Source: Paracoccus benzoatiresistens (lineage in GTDB: Bacteria > Pseudomonadota > Alphaproteobacteria > Rhodobacterales > Rhodobacteraceae). From it: a stretch of DNA of 49,965 nt. Location of the stretch: positions 1 to 49,965 of the forward strand of contig NZ_JAPTYD010000027.1 of the NCBI RefSeq assembly GCF_026913015.1, in the 5' to 3' direction. The notes under the pieces are model-generated. The model was not told where the DNA came from. It worked only from the letters and a program-made list of their open reading frames with translations, and made no database searches. The translations under genes were made by a program, and so were the position numbers. Shown here piece after piece: positions 15,366-23,439 of the stretch. Numbering within the stretch: the stretch's first letter is position 1; each line of letters starts with the position of its first letter.

Positions 15366-17634
15366 TTCCCAACCCACCCGCCGAGATCGCCGCCATGTTC
15401 AGGATGTCGTTCACCGTCGAGGTGGTCGAGCAGATCTGGATCGGCTGCGGCACGCCGGTCAGGATGGGGCCGATCACCGTGGCGCCCGCCATTTCCTGCA
15501 TCAGCTTCACGCTGATCGAGGCCGAATGCCGCGCCGGCACGACCAGCACGTTGGCCGGCCCGGTCAGCCGGCTGAAGGGATAGCGCGCGGCCGATTCCAT
15601 GTTCAGCGCCACGTCCACCGTCATCTCGCCCTCGTATTCGAAGTCGACGCCGCGGCGGTCCAGGACCTTGGGCGCCTCGGCCATCTTGATGGCGCGCTCG
15701 CTGACCGGATAGCCGAAGTTCGAAAACGACAGGAAGGCCACACGCGGTTCAAGGCCAAGGCCGCGCGCGACGGCGGCGCCGCGGGTGGCGATGTCGGCCA
15801 GATCCTCGGCCTCGGGCCATTCATGGACCAGCGTGTCGCCGATCAGCACGATCCGGCCCTTGTGCAGGACCGCCGTGATGCCGACCGCGCCGTCCTGCGG
15901 GCGCAGGTCGAAGACCTTGCCCAGTTGCGCCAGCACCGGGGCGTTCTTGCGGGTCGCGCCCGTCACCAGCCCGTCGCCATGGCCATGGGCCAGCATCAGC
16001 GCGGCAAAGACGTGGCGATCACGGTTGGCCAGCTTGTGCGCATCCTCGCGGTCCACGCCCTTGCGTTGCAGGCGCGCGTAAAGGAACTCGTGATAGGCAT
16101 CCAGGTGCCGGGAATTGGCCGCGTTCACCACGGTCAGTTCCCGCACCGCATCAGCCAGGCCGGCGGCTTCCAGCTTTTCCTTCACGTCGGCTTCGCGACC
16201 CACCACAAGGGCCTGGCCCATCCCGCCGCGCTGCCAGGCGACGGCGGCGCGCAGGACGCGGGGATCGTCGCCTTCGGCAAAGATCATCCGCGCCTGGCTT
16301 TGCCGCGCGCGCGCATGGATGCCCTGAAGGATCGCGGCGGTCGGATCCATGCGGTTCTTCAGCGCCTGGATGTATCCATCCATGTCGATGATCGGGCGGC
16401 GCGCGACGCCTGTATCCATGCCCGCGCGGGCAACCGCAGGGGGAACGACATGGATCAGGCGCGGATCGAAGGGCGTCGGGATGATATAGTCGCGCCCGAA
16501 CTGCAGCTTGCGGCCATAGGCCACGGCGACCTCGTCCGGCACATCCTCGCGCGCCAGCTTCGCAAGCGCCTCGGCGCAGGCGATCTTCATCTCGTCGTTG
16601 ATGGCGCGAGCGTGGATGTCGAGCGCGCCGCGGAACAGGTAGGGAAAGCCCAGGACGTTGTTGACCTGGTTGGGATAGTCGCTGCGGCCCGTGGCGACGA
16701 TGGCGTCGGGGCGGACGGCATGGGCGTCCTCGGGGGTGATTTCCGGGTCGGGGTTCGCCATGGCGAAGATCACCGGGTTGTCGGCCATGCTTTCGACCAT
16801 CGCCTGCGTCACCGCGCCCTTGGCCGAAACGCCCAGGAAGACGTCGGCGCCCTTCATCGCGTCTTCCAGGGTGCGGGCCTCGGTCACGACCGCATGGGCC
16901 GATTTCCACTGGTTCATCCCCTCGGTCCGGCCCTGGTAGATGACGCCCTTGGTGTCGGCCATGATGCAGTTTTCATGCCGCGCGCCCATGGATTTCAGCA
17001 GCTCCAGGCAGGCGATTCCCGCGGCGCCCGCGCCGTTCAGGACGATCTTCACGTCCTCGATCTTCTTGCCCGACAGTTCCAGGGCATTGAGCAGCCCCGC
17101 CGCGCAGATCACGGCGGTGCCGTGCTGGTCGTCGTGGAAGACTGGGATGTCCATCATTTCCTTCAGGCGCTGCTCGATGATGAAGCATTCGGGCGCCTTG
17201 ATGTCTTCCAGATTGATGCCGCCGAAAGTCGGACCCATCAAGCGGACGGCGTTGATGAACTCGTCCGGGTCCTCGGTATCCAGTTCGATGTCGATGGCGT
17301 TCACGTCGGCAAAGCGCTTGAACAGCACCGCCTTGCCTTCCATCACCGGCTTCGAGGCGAGCGCCCCCAGGTTGCCCATCCCCAGGATGGCGGTGCCGTT
17401 GGAAATCACGGCGACCATGTTGCCCTTGGTGGTATAGTCATAGGCGGTTTCCGGGCGGTCGGCGATGGCCTGGACGGGAACGGCGACACCCGGCGAATAG
17501 GCCAGCGACAGGTCGCGCTGCGTCGTCATGGGGGTCGAGGCGACCACGTCGAATTTTCCCGGACGCGGCTCCATGTGGTAGGCCAGCGCTTCTTCGGGGG
17601 TGATGCGGGTGCGGTTGCTGGTCTTTTCGCTCAT
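15355..17634 (-). CDS. maeB: NADP-dependent malic enzyme with phosphotransacetylase-like domain
   Basis: Oxidative decarboxylation of malate to pyruvate, linking the TCA cycle to acetyl-CoA and NADPH supply. The N-terminal malic-enzyme part (about residues 1-430) shows SLAYSPGVA, NGTAILGMGNLG, FHDDQHGTA and the Rossmann motif LNGAGAAGIACLE. Residues of about 440-759 resemble phosphate acetyltransferase (GDDPRVLRAA, HGDGLVTG, NVLVVPARHSASI), which in this family usually acts as a regulatory, acetyl-CoA-sensing domain. The 759-residue length is normal. GGAGGA lies just before the ATG. TTGAGC and TTAAAC, 16 bases apart about 45 bases upstream, may be its promoter. Confidence 0.95.
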   Translation of the reverse strand: MSEKTSNRTRITPEEALAYHMEPRPGKFDVVASTPMTTQRDLSLAYSPGVAVPVQAIADRPETAYDYTTKGNMVAVISNGTAILGMGNLGALASKPVMEGKAVLFKRFADVNAIDIELDTEDPDEFINAVRLMGPTFGGINLEDIKAPECFIIEQRLKEMMDIPVFHDDQHGTAVICAAGLLNALELSGKKIEDVKIVLNGAGAAGIACLELLKSMGARHENCIMADTKGVIYQGRTEGMNQWKSAHAVVTEARTLEDAMKGADVFLGVSAKGAVTQAMVESMADNPVIFAMANPDPEITPEDAHAVRPDAIVATGRSDYPNQVNNVLGFPYLFRGALDIHARAINDEMKIACAEALAKLAREDVPDEVAVAYGRKLQFGRDYIIPTPFDPRLIHVVPPAVARAGMDTGVARRPIIDMDGYIQALKNRMDPTAAILQGIHARARQSQARMIFAEGDDPRVLRAAVAWQRGGMGQALVVGREADVKEKLEAAGLADAVRELTVVNAANSRHLDAYHEFLYARLQRKGVDREDAHKLANRDRHVFAALMLAHGHGDGLVTGATRKNAPVLAQLGKVFDLRPQDGAVGITAVLHKGRIVLIGDTLVHEWPEAEDLADIATRGAAVARGLGLEPRVAFLSFSNFGYPVSERAIKMAEAPKVLDRRGVDFEYEGEMTVDVALNMESAARYPFSRLTGPANVLVVPARHSASISVKLMQEMAGATVIGPILTGVPQPIQICSTTSTVNDILNMAAISAGGLGTGR

Positions 17635-17736
17635 GGGATCCTCCGACGGTGGTGGTCCCGTTTAACGTTACGTCACGACCGGCTCAACCTGGATCCGGGG
17701 CAAATCTGTATTGCGGCAGGACGCGAAATGCACGCG

Positions 17737-18462
17737 TCAGAGGCTGACCTTCACGAAGCTGTCGCGCAGGGCGGCAGACCAGGCCGCGCTCATCCGTGCG
17801 AAATCCGCATCGCCGTCCAGGATGCGGCGGCGCGAGGTGACGGCGCAGGCGTCCTTTTCGATGATCGCCATGTCCAGCGGCATCCCGACCGACAGGTTCG
17901 ACCGCAGCGTGGAATCCATCGACAGCAGAACCGCCTTTTGCGCGTCTGCCAGGTTGGTGCCGGGCGTGACCACGCGGTCCAGGATCGGCTTGCCGTACTT
18001 GTGTTCGCCGATCTGCAGGAAGGGCGTGTCCTCGGTCGCCTCGATGAAATTGCCTTCGGGATAGATCAGGAACATGCGCATGTCCCCGCCGCAGCGCTGG
18101 CCCGCGACGATCATGCTGGCCGAGGCCTGCTGGCGCAGGTCGCGGCATTGTTCGGCGATCTCGCGCCGGGTGCGCGACAGCGTGTCGCCGATGATCGTGG
18201 CGACCTGCAGCATCGTCTGGGCCTTCATGATCGAGGTCGTTTCGTCCGCCATCTCGTCGTGGATGGCCTCGGTCAGGCGGGCCAGCGTCGTCTGCGTGAC
18301 CGACAGCGATCCGGCGGTCATCACCACGATCGCGCGTTCGCCGGGCTGTTCGAAGAAGAACATCTTGCGATAGCAGGCGATATTGTCCAGCCCGGCATTG
18401 GTGCGCGTGTCCGACAGCAGCACCAGCCCGGCGTTCAGCTTCAACCCGACGCAATAGGTCAT
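17737..18462 (-). CDS. Anbu, proteasome-type peptidase
   Basis: Proteasome beta-subunit-like Ntn hydrolase of the Anbu (ancestral beta unit) group. With the start at 18462, Met1 is followed by Thr2, the expected catalytic nucleophile (MTYCVGLKLN). Asp18 (SDTRTNAG) and Lys33 (YRKMFFF) occupy the positions of the catalytic Asp and Lys, and no propeptide is present, as known for Anbu. The frame runs upstream to 18546, but GGGGAA 9 bases before 18462 and the family alignment favour the later start. At 241 residues it is typical. It is last in the minus-strand cluster with transglutaminase, alpha-E and ATP-grasp genes, separated by 183 bases that hold hairpins. The substrate is unknown; cleavage of a product made by the ATP-grasp enzyme is a published prediction for such clusters. 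Confidence 0.93.
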   Translation of the reverse strand: MTYCVGLKLNAGLVLLSDTRTNAGLDNIACYRKMFFFEQPGERAIVVMTAGSLSVTQTTLARLTEAIHDEMADETTSIMKAQTMLQVATIIGDTLSRTRREIAEQCRDLRQQASASMIVAGQRCGGDMRMFLIYPEGNFIEATEDTPFLQIGEHKYGKPILDRVVTPGTNLADAQKAVLLSMDSTLRSNLSVGMPLDMAIIEKDACAVTSRRRILDGDADFARMSAAWSAALRDSFVKVSL

Positions 18463-18564
18463 GGCTGCGTCTTCCCCGTCATGATCGGCCCGCAATCTAG
18501 CGGCAGGCAGGACTGGCCGCAACGGTCCCGGCGGCGGGGCGGACATGCTGCGGCAATTCTGCCT

Positions 18565-18590
18565 CGGGCCCGATGTGTCATCCCGGCCCG
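18565..18590 (-). terminator. Hairpin in the transglutaminase-Anbu gap
   Basis: CGGGCC-GATG and CATC-GGCCCG pair around a 3-base loop with a small internal bulge, about 55 bases after the transglutaminase stop. A second small stem (TGGCC/GGCCA, 18608-18620) precedes it in the transcript. There is no U-tract. It may reduce read-through into Anbu. The remainder of the 183-base gap (18463-18645) could hold a separate Anbu promoter, but I cannot point to one. Confidence 0.35.
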
Positions 18591-18645
18591 AAGATCAGCA
18601 GGGTGAATGGCCACAGGCCAAGAGCGGGCGGTCCACCCTTTCGCT

Positions 18646-19488
18646 TCAGCTTTGCCTCTGGCTCTGGCTCTGGTTCTGGAAACGATCGACCTCTTCGACA
18701 TTGACGGCAACATCCAGTGTCTCGGCACCCTGGCCTGCCGCAATGCCCCGGATCGGTGCCGCGTCCAAGGCGTCAAGCCCCGATCCCAGCCGGACATAGC
18801 GTTCGTCGGGGCAGCAGCGGTTCGCCGGATCGAAGCCGACCCAACCCAGACGCTCCACATGGATTTCGGCCCAGGCATGGGAGGCCTCGTGCGCCTCGCC
18901 CGCGGCACTGGCCTGAAGGTAGCCCGAGACATAGCGCGCGGGCAGATCGCGCCGGCGGGCGACGCTGATCAAGGCATGGGCGTGGTCCTGGCACACGCCT
19001 TCGCCCTGCGCCAATGCCTCGGCGGCCGTGGTGTGGAATTCCGTCCGGCCGGGCGCATAGGCGATGGCATCCGCCACGGCCGCCGACAGCTTGTGCGCCA
19101 GGTCCAGCGAATCGGCGGAATCCGTGACGGAACCGGCCAGATCCTTCAGGGCTGCGTCGGCTCTGGTCGCCGCCGTGTCGCGCCCATAGGCCAGCGGGTG
19201 GATCAACTCGCGATGGCCGCGTAGCACGCCCGCGGTGTCGCGGGTTTCGACCCGGCCGCTGATGGTGACCACCACTTCCTCGGTCGGGCCGCGCACGGTC
19301 CAGCCCTCGATCCAGTCGCCGGCGCCGTCGCGAAAGCCGGGGCCGCGAATGCCGCCGGTCACCTCGATTTGCCAGTCATGGGTGCGCTGGCCTTCGCAAA
19401 CCGAGGGCGTCAGGCGCAGGCTTTGCACAAGGTTCCTGACCGGCCGGTCATAGCGATAGACGGTCTGGTGAAAGATGCGCAGCTTCAT
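18646..19488 (-). CDS. Transglutaminase-like cysteine peptidase (Anbu cluster)
   Basis: Predicted papain-fold transglutaminase-like enzyme that cleaves or forms amide bonds. The triad is visible: Cys166 (GEGVCQDHAH), His204 (EASHAWAEIH) and Asp220 (GFDPANR). The N-terminal about 110 residues are the beta-sandwich domain that precedes the core in this family (MKLRIFHQTVYRYDRPVRN). No signal peptide is present, so it is cytoplasmic. It starts 2 bases after the alpha-E gene. The last ten residues, QNQSQSQRQS, come from a hexanucleotide microsatellite and are probably a recent, non-conserved tail. It works in the ATP-grasp/alpha-E/Anbu cluster; the substrate is unknown. Confidence 0.92.
   Translation of the reverse strand: MKLRIFHQTVYRYDRPVRNLVQSLRLTPSVCEGQRTHDWQIEVTGGIRGPGFRDGAGDWIEGWTVRGPTEEVVVTISGRVETRDTAGVLRGHRELIHPLAYGRDTAATRADAALKDLAGSVTDSADSLDLAHKLSAAVADAIAYAPGRTEFHTTAAEALAQGEGVCQDHAHALISVARRRDLPARYVSGYLQASAAGEAHEASHAWAEIHVERLGWVGFDPANRCCPDERYVRLGSGLDALDAAPIRGIAAGQGAETLDVAVNVEEVDRFQNQSQSQRQS
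18655..18678 (-). repeat. Hexanucleotide microsatellite at the transglutaminase C-terminus
   Basis: Four consecutive 6-base units (minus-strand CAGAAC, CAGAGC, CAGAGC, CAGAGG) encode QN-QS-QS-QR and end 6 bases before the stop codon. Unit gain or loss would change the tail by two residues without a frameshift. Confidence 0.75.
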
Positions 19489-19490
19489 CC

Positions 19491-20447
19491 TTACGATCCC
19501 CCCAGCAGGTAATCCTCGTGCACCAGGGTCGAGATCGTGCCGATCTCTCCGATGAACCAGGTCAGGAATTCATGCAGCCCTTCGTCGAAGATCATGTCGA
19601 TGTCATGGGCCTGCAGGCGGCCCAGAACCTCTTGCGCCTTGTCGCGGGCATTGGTGGGCACCGTCTCGCCGTAACGCTTGGCGAGACCCTCCAGGTTCCA
19701 GACGGCTTCATAGAGCGAGGTGATCAGCGACCGCGGGCTTTCGCCGTTGAGGATCAGGAAATCCGCGACCCGTCCCGCCGTGATGTCGCCGCCATAGGCC
19801 CAGTGATAGGCCCGGTGCGCCGACAGGGCGCGCAGGATCACCTGCCATTGATAGGTGTCCAGCCCCGAGCCCACGAACTCGATCCGGGGCAGCAGGACGT
19901 AATACTTGACGTCCAGCAGCCGCGCCGTCGCATCCGCGCGTTCCAGCCCATAGCCCAGGTTCATGAAATGCCAGCCGTCGTTGCGAAGCTGCGTGGCATT
20001 GATCGCGCCCCTTACGGTCGAGGTATGGCTGGTCGTGAAATCCGTCAGCGAGCCCGTGTCCAGCTTGTCGCGCGGCATCCGTCCGATTCTGCGCAGATCC
20101 TGATAGGCCACGTTCAGCGCGTCCCAGACCTGGCTGGTCAGGGCGGTGCGCACGATCCGGCCCGCCTCGCGCGCCTTTTCGATGCAGGACATGACCGAGG
20201 ACGGGTTCTGGCGGTCGAAGAAGATGAATTCCTCGATATTCTCCTGGCTGATCTCGCCGTATTTCTCGGCGAAAAGATTGGCCGTGCCCGAGGCCTGCAG
20301 AAGCGAGTTCCATTCGTTCTGATAGCCCGAGGCGGTGTTGGGCAGCAGCGTGATCCGCTGACCCACGTCCAGAAGGCGCGCGGCGGTGTCGGCGCGTTCC
20401 AGGTGGCGGCCCATCCAGAAAAGGTTGGCGGCTGTGCGGCTGAGCAT
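19491..20447 (-). CDS. Alpha-E domain protein (DUF403)
   Basis: A 318-residue all-helical alpha-E protein, the standard partner of circularly permuted ATP-grasp enzymes. It begins MLSRTAANLFWMGRHLERADTAARLLD, the conserved family N-terminus, with AAGGGGG upstream of the ATG. The same frame stays open upstream to 21248, but that stretch is the out-of-frame shadow of the ATP-grasp gene. A second YGLERADATARLLD copy near residue 175 shows the internal duplication of the family. No catalytic motif is evident and no membrane segment is seen; a helper or scaffold for the ATP-grasp enzyme is the usual proposal. It lies 14 bases after the ATP-grasp gene and 2 bases before the transglutaminase. Confidence 0.93.
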   Translation of the reverse strand: MLSRTAANLFWMGRHLERADTAARLLDVGQRITLLPNTASGYQNEWNSLLQASGTANLFAEKYGEISQENIEEFIFFDRQNPSSVMSCIEKAREAGRIVRTALTSQVWDALNVAYQDLRRIGRMPRDKLDTGSLTDFTTSHTSTVRGAINATQLRNDGWHFMNLGYGLERADATARLLDVKYYVLLPRIEFVGSGLDTYQWQVILRALSAHRAYHWAYGGDITAGRVADFLILNGESPRSLITSLYEAVWNLEGLAKRYGETVPTNARDKAQEVLGRLQAHDIDMIFDEGLHEFLTWFIGEIGTISTLVHEDYLLGGS

Positions 20448-20461
20448 TGCTGTCCCCCTTC

Positions 20462-21871
20462 CTATTCCGACAGGACCCAGGTGTCCTTGACGCCCCCGCC
20501 CTGCGACGAGTTCACGACAAGGCTGCCCTCGCGCAGCGCCACGCGGGTCAGGCCGCCCGGCACAAGCTCGATCCGGTCGCCGCAAAGGCAATAGGGCCGC
20601 AGATCCACATGGCGGGGCGCCAAGCCTTCCTCGACAAAGGTGGGGCAGGTGGACAGCGCCAAGGTCGGCTGGGCGATGTAGTTGCCGGGATTGGCCTCGA
20701 TCTTGGCGCGGAAGGTCTCGATCTCCTCCCTGGTGGATTTCGGCCCGACCAGCATCCCGTAGCCGCCCGATCCGTGGACCTCCTTCACCACCAGGTCGGG
20801 CAGGTTTTCCATGACGTATCTGTAGTCGTCGTCCTTCCACAGCGCCCAGGTCTGGACGTTCTGCAGCAAGGGTTCCTCGCCCAGATAGAAGCGGACCATC
20901 TCGGGGACAAAGGTGTAGATGGCCTTGTCGTCGGCCACGCCCGCACCCGGCGCGGAACAGATCGACACACCGCCCGAGCGATAGACATCCATCAGCCCCG
21001 GCACGCCCAGCATCGAATCGGGGCGGAAGCACAGGGGGTCCAGGAAGGGGTCGTCGATCCGGCGATAGATGACATCGACGCGCTTCGGCCCCTGGGTCGT
21101 GCGCATGTAGACGAATTCGCCATCCACGAACAGATCGGCGCCCTCGACCAGTTCGACGCCCATCAGGTTCGCCAGGAAGCTGTGCTCGTAATAGGCGCTG
21201 TTGAAATGGCCGGGGGTCAGGATCACGCAGGTGGGCCGGTCGTGGCACTTGGCGGGCGCGACGGATTCCAGCGTGCGGCGCAGCAGGTCGGGATACTGGT
21301 CCACGGGCTCGATCCGGTTGCCGCGGAACAGGCCGGGGAACATGCGCATCATGATCTCGCGGTTTTCCAGCATGTAGCTGACGCCGGACGGCGTGCGGCA
21401 GTTGTCCTCCAGCACGAAGAACTGGTCCTTGGCGGTGCGCACCAGGTCGATGCCGATGATGTGGGAATAAACGCCGCGCGGGGGCACGACGCCGACCACA
21501 GCCTTCTCATAGGCCTCGTTCTGATAGACCAGCCGGGCGGGAATGCGGCCCGCGCGCACGATCTCGGCCCGGCCATAGACGTCGCGCAGGAATGCGTTCA
21601 GGGCGCGGGCGCGCTGCTTGATGCCGCGTTCCAGCTTGCGCCATTCGGCCTGCTCGAAGACGCGGGGCATCATGTCGAAGGGAATCAGCCGGTCCGGGTC
21701 GCCGCCTTCGCCATAGACCGCGAAGGTGATGCCGATGCGGCGGAACAGGGCCTCTGCCTCGGCCTGCTTCATCTGCCGGAAATCGGCGGGCATCGTCTCG
21801 ACCCACTGGCTCAGGCGCGCATAGGGTTCGCGGACCCGCGATCCCTCATACATCTCGTTGTAATACGTCAT
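20462..21871 (-). CDS. Circularly permuted ATP-grasp protein (type 2; DUF404/DUF407)
   Basis: Predicted ATP-dependent amide- or peptide-ligase, 469 residues, with the permuted ATP-grasp order. Landmarks are LEDNCRTPSGVSYMLENR (about residues 154-171, ATP/Mg region), YRRIDDPFLDPL (about 269-280), and the phosphate-binding glycine loop VKEVHGSGGYGMLVGP (about 362-377). RPYCLCGD and the closing SSQGGGVKDTWVL are conserved in the family. It is first in the minus-strand cluster followed by alpha-E, transglutaminase and Anbu. That grouping has been predicted to synthesise and then process a short peptide; the product is not known. Confidence 0.94.
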   Translation of the reverse strand: MTYYNEMYEGSRVREPYARLSQWVETMPADFRQMKQAEAEALFRRIGITFAVYGEGGDPDRLIPFDMMPRVFEQAEWRKLERGIKQRARALNAFLRDVYGRAEIVRAGRIPARLVYQNEAYEKAVVGVVPPRGVYSHIIGIDLVRTAKDQFFVLEDNCRTPSGVSYMLENREIMMRMFPGLFRGNRIEPVDQYPDLLRRTLESVAPAKCHDRPTCVILTPGHFNSAYYEHSFLANLMGVELVEGADLFVDGEFVYMRTTQGPKRVDVIYRRIDDPFLDPLCFRPDSMLGVPGLMDVYRSGGVSICSAPGAGVADDKAIYTFVPEMVRFYLGEEPLLQNVQTWALWKDDDYRYVMENLPDLVVKEVHGSGGYGMLVGPKSTREEIETFRAKIEANPGNYIAQPTLALSTCPTFVEEGLAPRHVDLRPYCLCGDRIELVPGGLTRVALREGSLVVNSSQGGGVKDTWVLSE

Positions 21872-22155
21872 TCATCCACCCGCTGACACCGGACCCTTCG
21901 CAGGCCTTCTTCCCGGATGATCGGAGACGGTTTTTGCCAAGTCCACAGAGGAATAGCGATTGCTGCGCGAAAGTTCCGCAGCCACGGGCCGCAACATGGG
22001 CAGCCAGAAGCAGCAACCGGGAATCATGCCGAAACTTTGGGCAGGTCGTGGTCACGTCCCTGCCAAGGCGCCGCAAGGCGGCGACCAGCAGGGGCGCTTA
22101 CCGGATGGTAATCTTTTTCCCCTAGGGCTGGTCCCTGAAAGCGCAGGGGAACAGA

Positions 22156-22482
22156 ATGCCGACACTGATCATCAACGAAACCGAAGCCCAACTGGTCGTC
22201 ACCGTGGACGAGACGCGCATCGACGCGGCCATCGCCACCCGGTTCAAGGACCGGCTGCGCGAAATCGTCCTTCGCGGCCGCAAGCCGGTCCGACTGGACA
22301 TGAGCCGGGTCGATTTCATGGACAGCTCGGGTCTGGGCGCAATGATCGCGGTGCGCAAGGCCCTGCCCGAATCCCTGCCGCTGGTGCTGGAGGGGCTGAC
22401 GCCCAACGTGGAACGGGTCTTCCGCCTGACACGGATGGACAGCGTCTTCGAGATAAGACCGGCCACAACCCCGCAAGCCTGA
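22156..22482 (+). CDS. STAS-domain anti-sigma factor antagonist
   Basis: A 108-residue stand-alone STAS protein that would bind and inhibit an anti-sigma kinase when unphosphorylated. The switch motif VDFMDSSGLGAM places the phosphorylatable serine at residue 57 or 58, as in SpoIIAA/RsbV. An AGGGGA site precedes the ATG. It is followed 24 bases later by an anti-sigma-type kinase, its likely partner. No sigma factor or PP2C phosphatase is present in the window, so the controlled output is unknown. The 284-base divergent gap upstream should hold its promoter and that of the ATP-grasp gene, but I cannot assign either. Confidence 0.92.
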   Translation: MPTLIINETEAQLVVTVDETRIDAAIATRFKDRLREIVLRGRKPVRLDMSRVDFMDSSGLGAMIAVRKALPESLPLVLEGLTPNVERVFRLTRMDSVFEIRPATTPQA

Positions 22483-22506
22483 CCCGCCTTACCAGGAGTG
22501 AGTTTA

Positions 22507-23001
22507 ATGAGTTCCATCGAACGGCAGAATGCCGGTCCGAAATCCCGCCCCGCAACCAGGACGCAGCCGATGTTCCATCGCGTGCTGCAGGCCGATCCCC
22601 AGGATGTCCGCCAGGCCCTGACCGACCTGCGCGCCCGTTTCACCCCGGCGGTCGATGCCGATGCGATGGGCCGCCTGGAACTGGTCCTGGCCGAGGTGAT
22701 GAACAACGTGGCCGAACATGCCGCGGCACCGGGCGCCGGGTCGGGGTCGATGCACCTGTGCGTGATCATGCAGGAAGGCGGGCTGTCCTGCGCGATCACC
22801 GATGACGGGGGCAAGCTGCCCGCGGATTGCCTGAAGCCCCGCAACCTGCCCGCGCTTGATCCGCTGGATCTGCCCGAAGGCGGTTTCGGCTGGTTCCTGA
22901 TCCAGGGCCTGACGCAGTCGCTGTGCTATTACCGCGAAGACCACCGCAACTGCCTGGCCTTCACCGTCCCCTATCAGTTGAGCGGACCCATCAGCGGATA
23001 G
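22507..23001 (+). CDS. Anti-sigma regulatory serine kinase (RsbW/SpoIIAB-like HATPase)
   Basis: A 164-residue GHKL ATPase expected to bind a sigma factor and phosphorylate the STAS protein encoded just upstream. The N-box EVMNNVAEHA (about residues 63-72) and the DDGG box (about 99-102) are present, and GGFGWFLIQ (about 125-133) forms the ATP-lid glycine region. I chose ATG 22507, which has AGGAG 8 bases upstream; a GTG at 22498 overlaps that site. The last 28 bases overlap the 3' end of hspQ on the other strand, an unusual convergent coding overlap. Confidence 0.92.
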   Translation: MSSIERQNAGPKSRPATRTQPMFHRVLQADPQDVRQALTDLRARFTPAVDADAMGRLELVLAEVMNNVAEHAAAPGAGSGSMHLCVIMQEGGLSCAITDDGGKLPADCLKPRNLPALDPLDLPEGGFGWFLIQGLTQSLCYYREDHRNCLAFTVPYQLSGPISG

Positions 23002-23306
23002 CGCCCGTCCTCGAAATCGCCGAACATCTCGACCACCTCGGGGTGGTCCAAGGGTTCGCCCGACTGGTCGGGGACAAGGTTCTGTTCCGAGACATAGGCG
23101 ACGTAATAGGTCGCCTCGGTCTCGGCATAAAGGTGGTAGAAGGGCTGGTCCTTGGTCGGGCGCACATCCTCGGGGATCGAATCGTACCATTCCTGGGTAT
23201 TGGCGAATTCGGGATCCACATCGAAAATCACGCCGCGAAACGGCCGGTTCCGATGCCGGACGATCTGACCCAGGCTGTATTTGGCAATACGATGATGTGC
23301 CTGCAT
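22974..23306 (-). CDS. hspQ: Heat shock protein HspQ (hemimethylated-DNA-binding family)
   Basis: A small protein that in enterobacteria acts as a Lon specificity factor and heat-shock protein. The YccV-like domain is clear: KYSLGQIVRHRNRPFRGVIFDVDPEF at the start, then QPFYHLY and YYVAYVSEQNLVPD. I chose ATG 23306 (110 residues) because the family begins at this point; the frame stays open to 23393 but those residues are unlike HspQ. The C-terminal extension after FGDF runs into the anti-sigma kinase gene on the opposite strand (28 shared bases). The 133-base upstream gap should hold its promoter, but I see no clear heat-shock sequence there. Confidence 0.94.
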   Translation of the reverse strand: MQAHHRIAKYSLGQIVRHRNRPFRGVIFDVDPEFANTQEWYDSIPEDVRPTKDQPFYHLYAETEATYYVAYVSEQNLVPDQSGEPLDHPEVVEMFGDFEDGRYPLMGPLN

Positions 23307-23439
23307 GAATGTTCCACTGCGCTTCGGGACAGGACTGACGGGTGTTCTAATCCCACAAGCCGATTCTGTCCACCGGATCACCAGCATTTGCACGATTTCC
23401 GCAGCGTCCGGGTTGTGGGGGACACAGGGCGGGTGGTTC

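Noticed and set aside
15526..18606. A plus-strand open frame of more than 1000 codons
   Set aside because: It is antisense to maeB and Anbu, has His/Arg/Gly-rich shadow composition, and no recognisable domain. High G+C third positions explain the lack of stops.
19491..21248. A fusion protein joining ATP-grasp sequence to the alpha-E protein
   Set aside because: The upstream part is the ATP-grasp gene read in the wrong frame. The alpha-E family starts exactly at the ATG at 20447, which has its own ribosome site.
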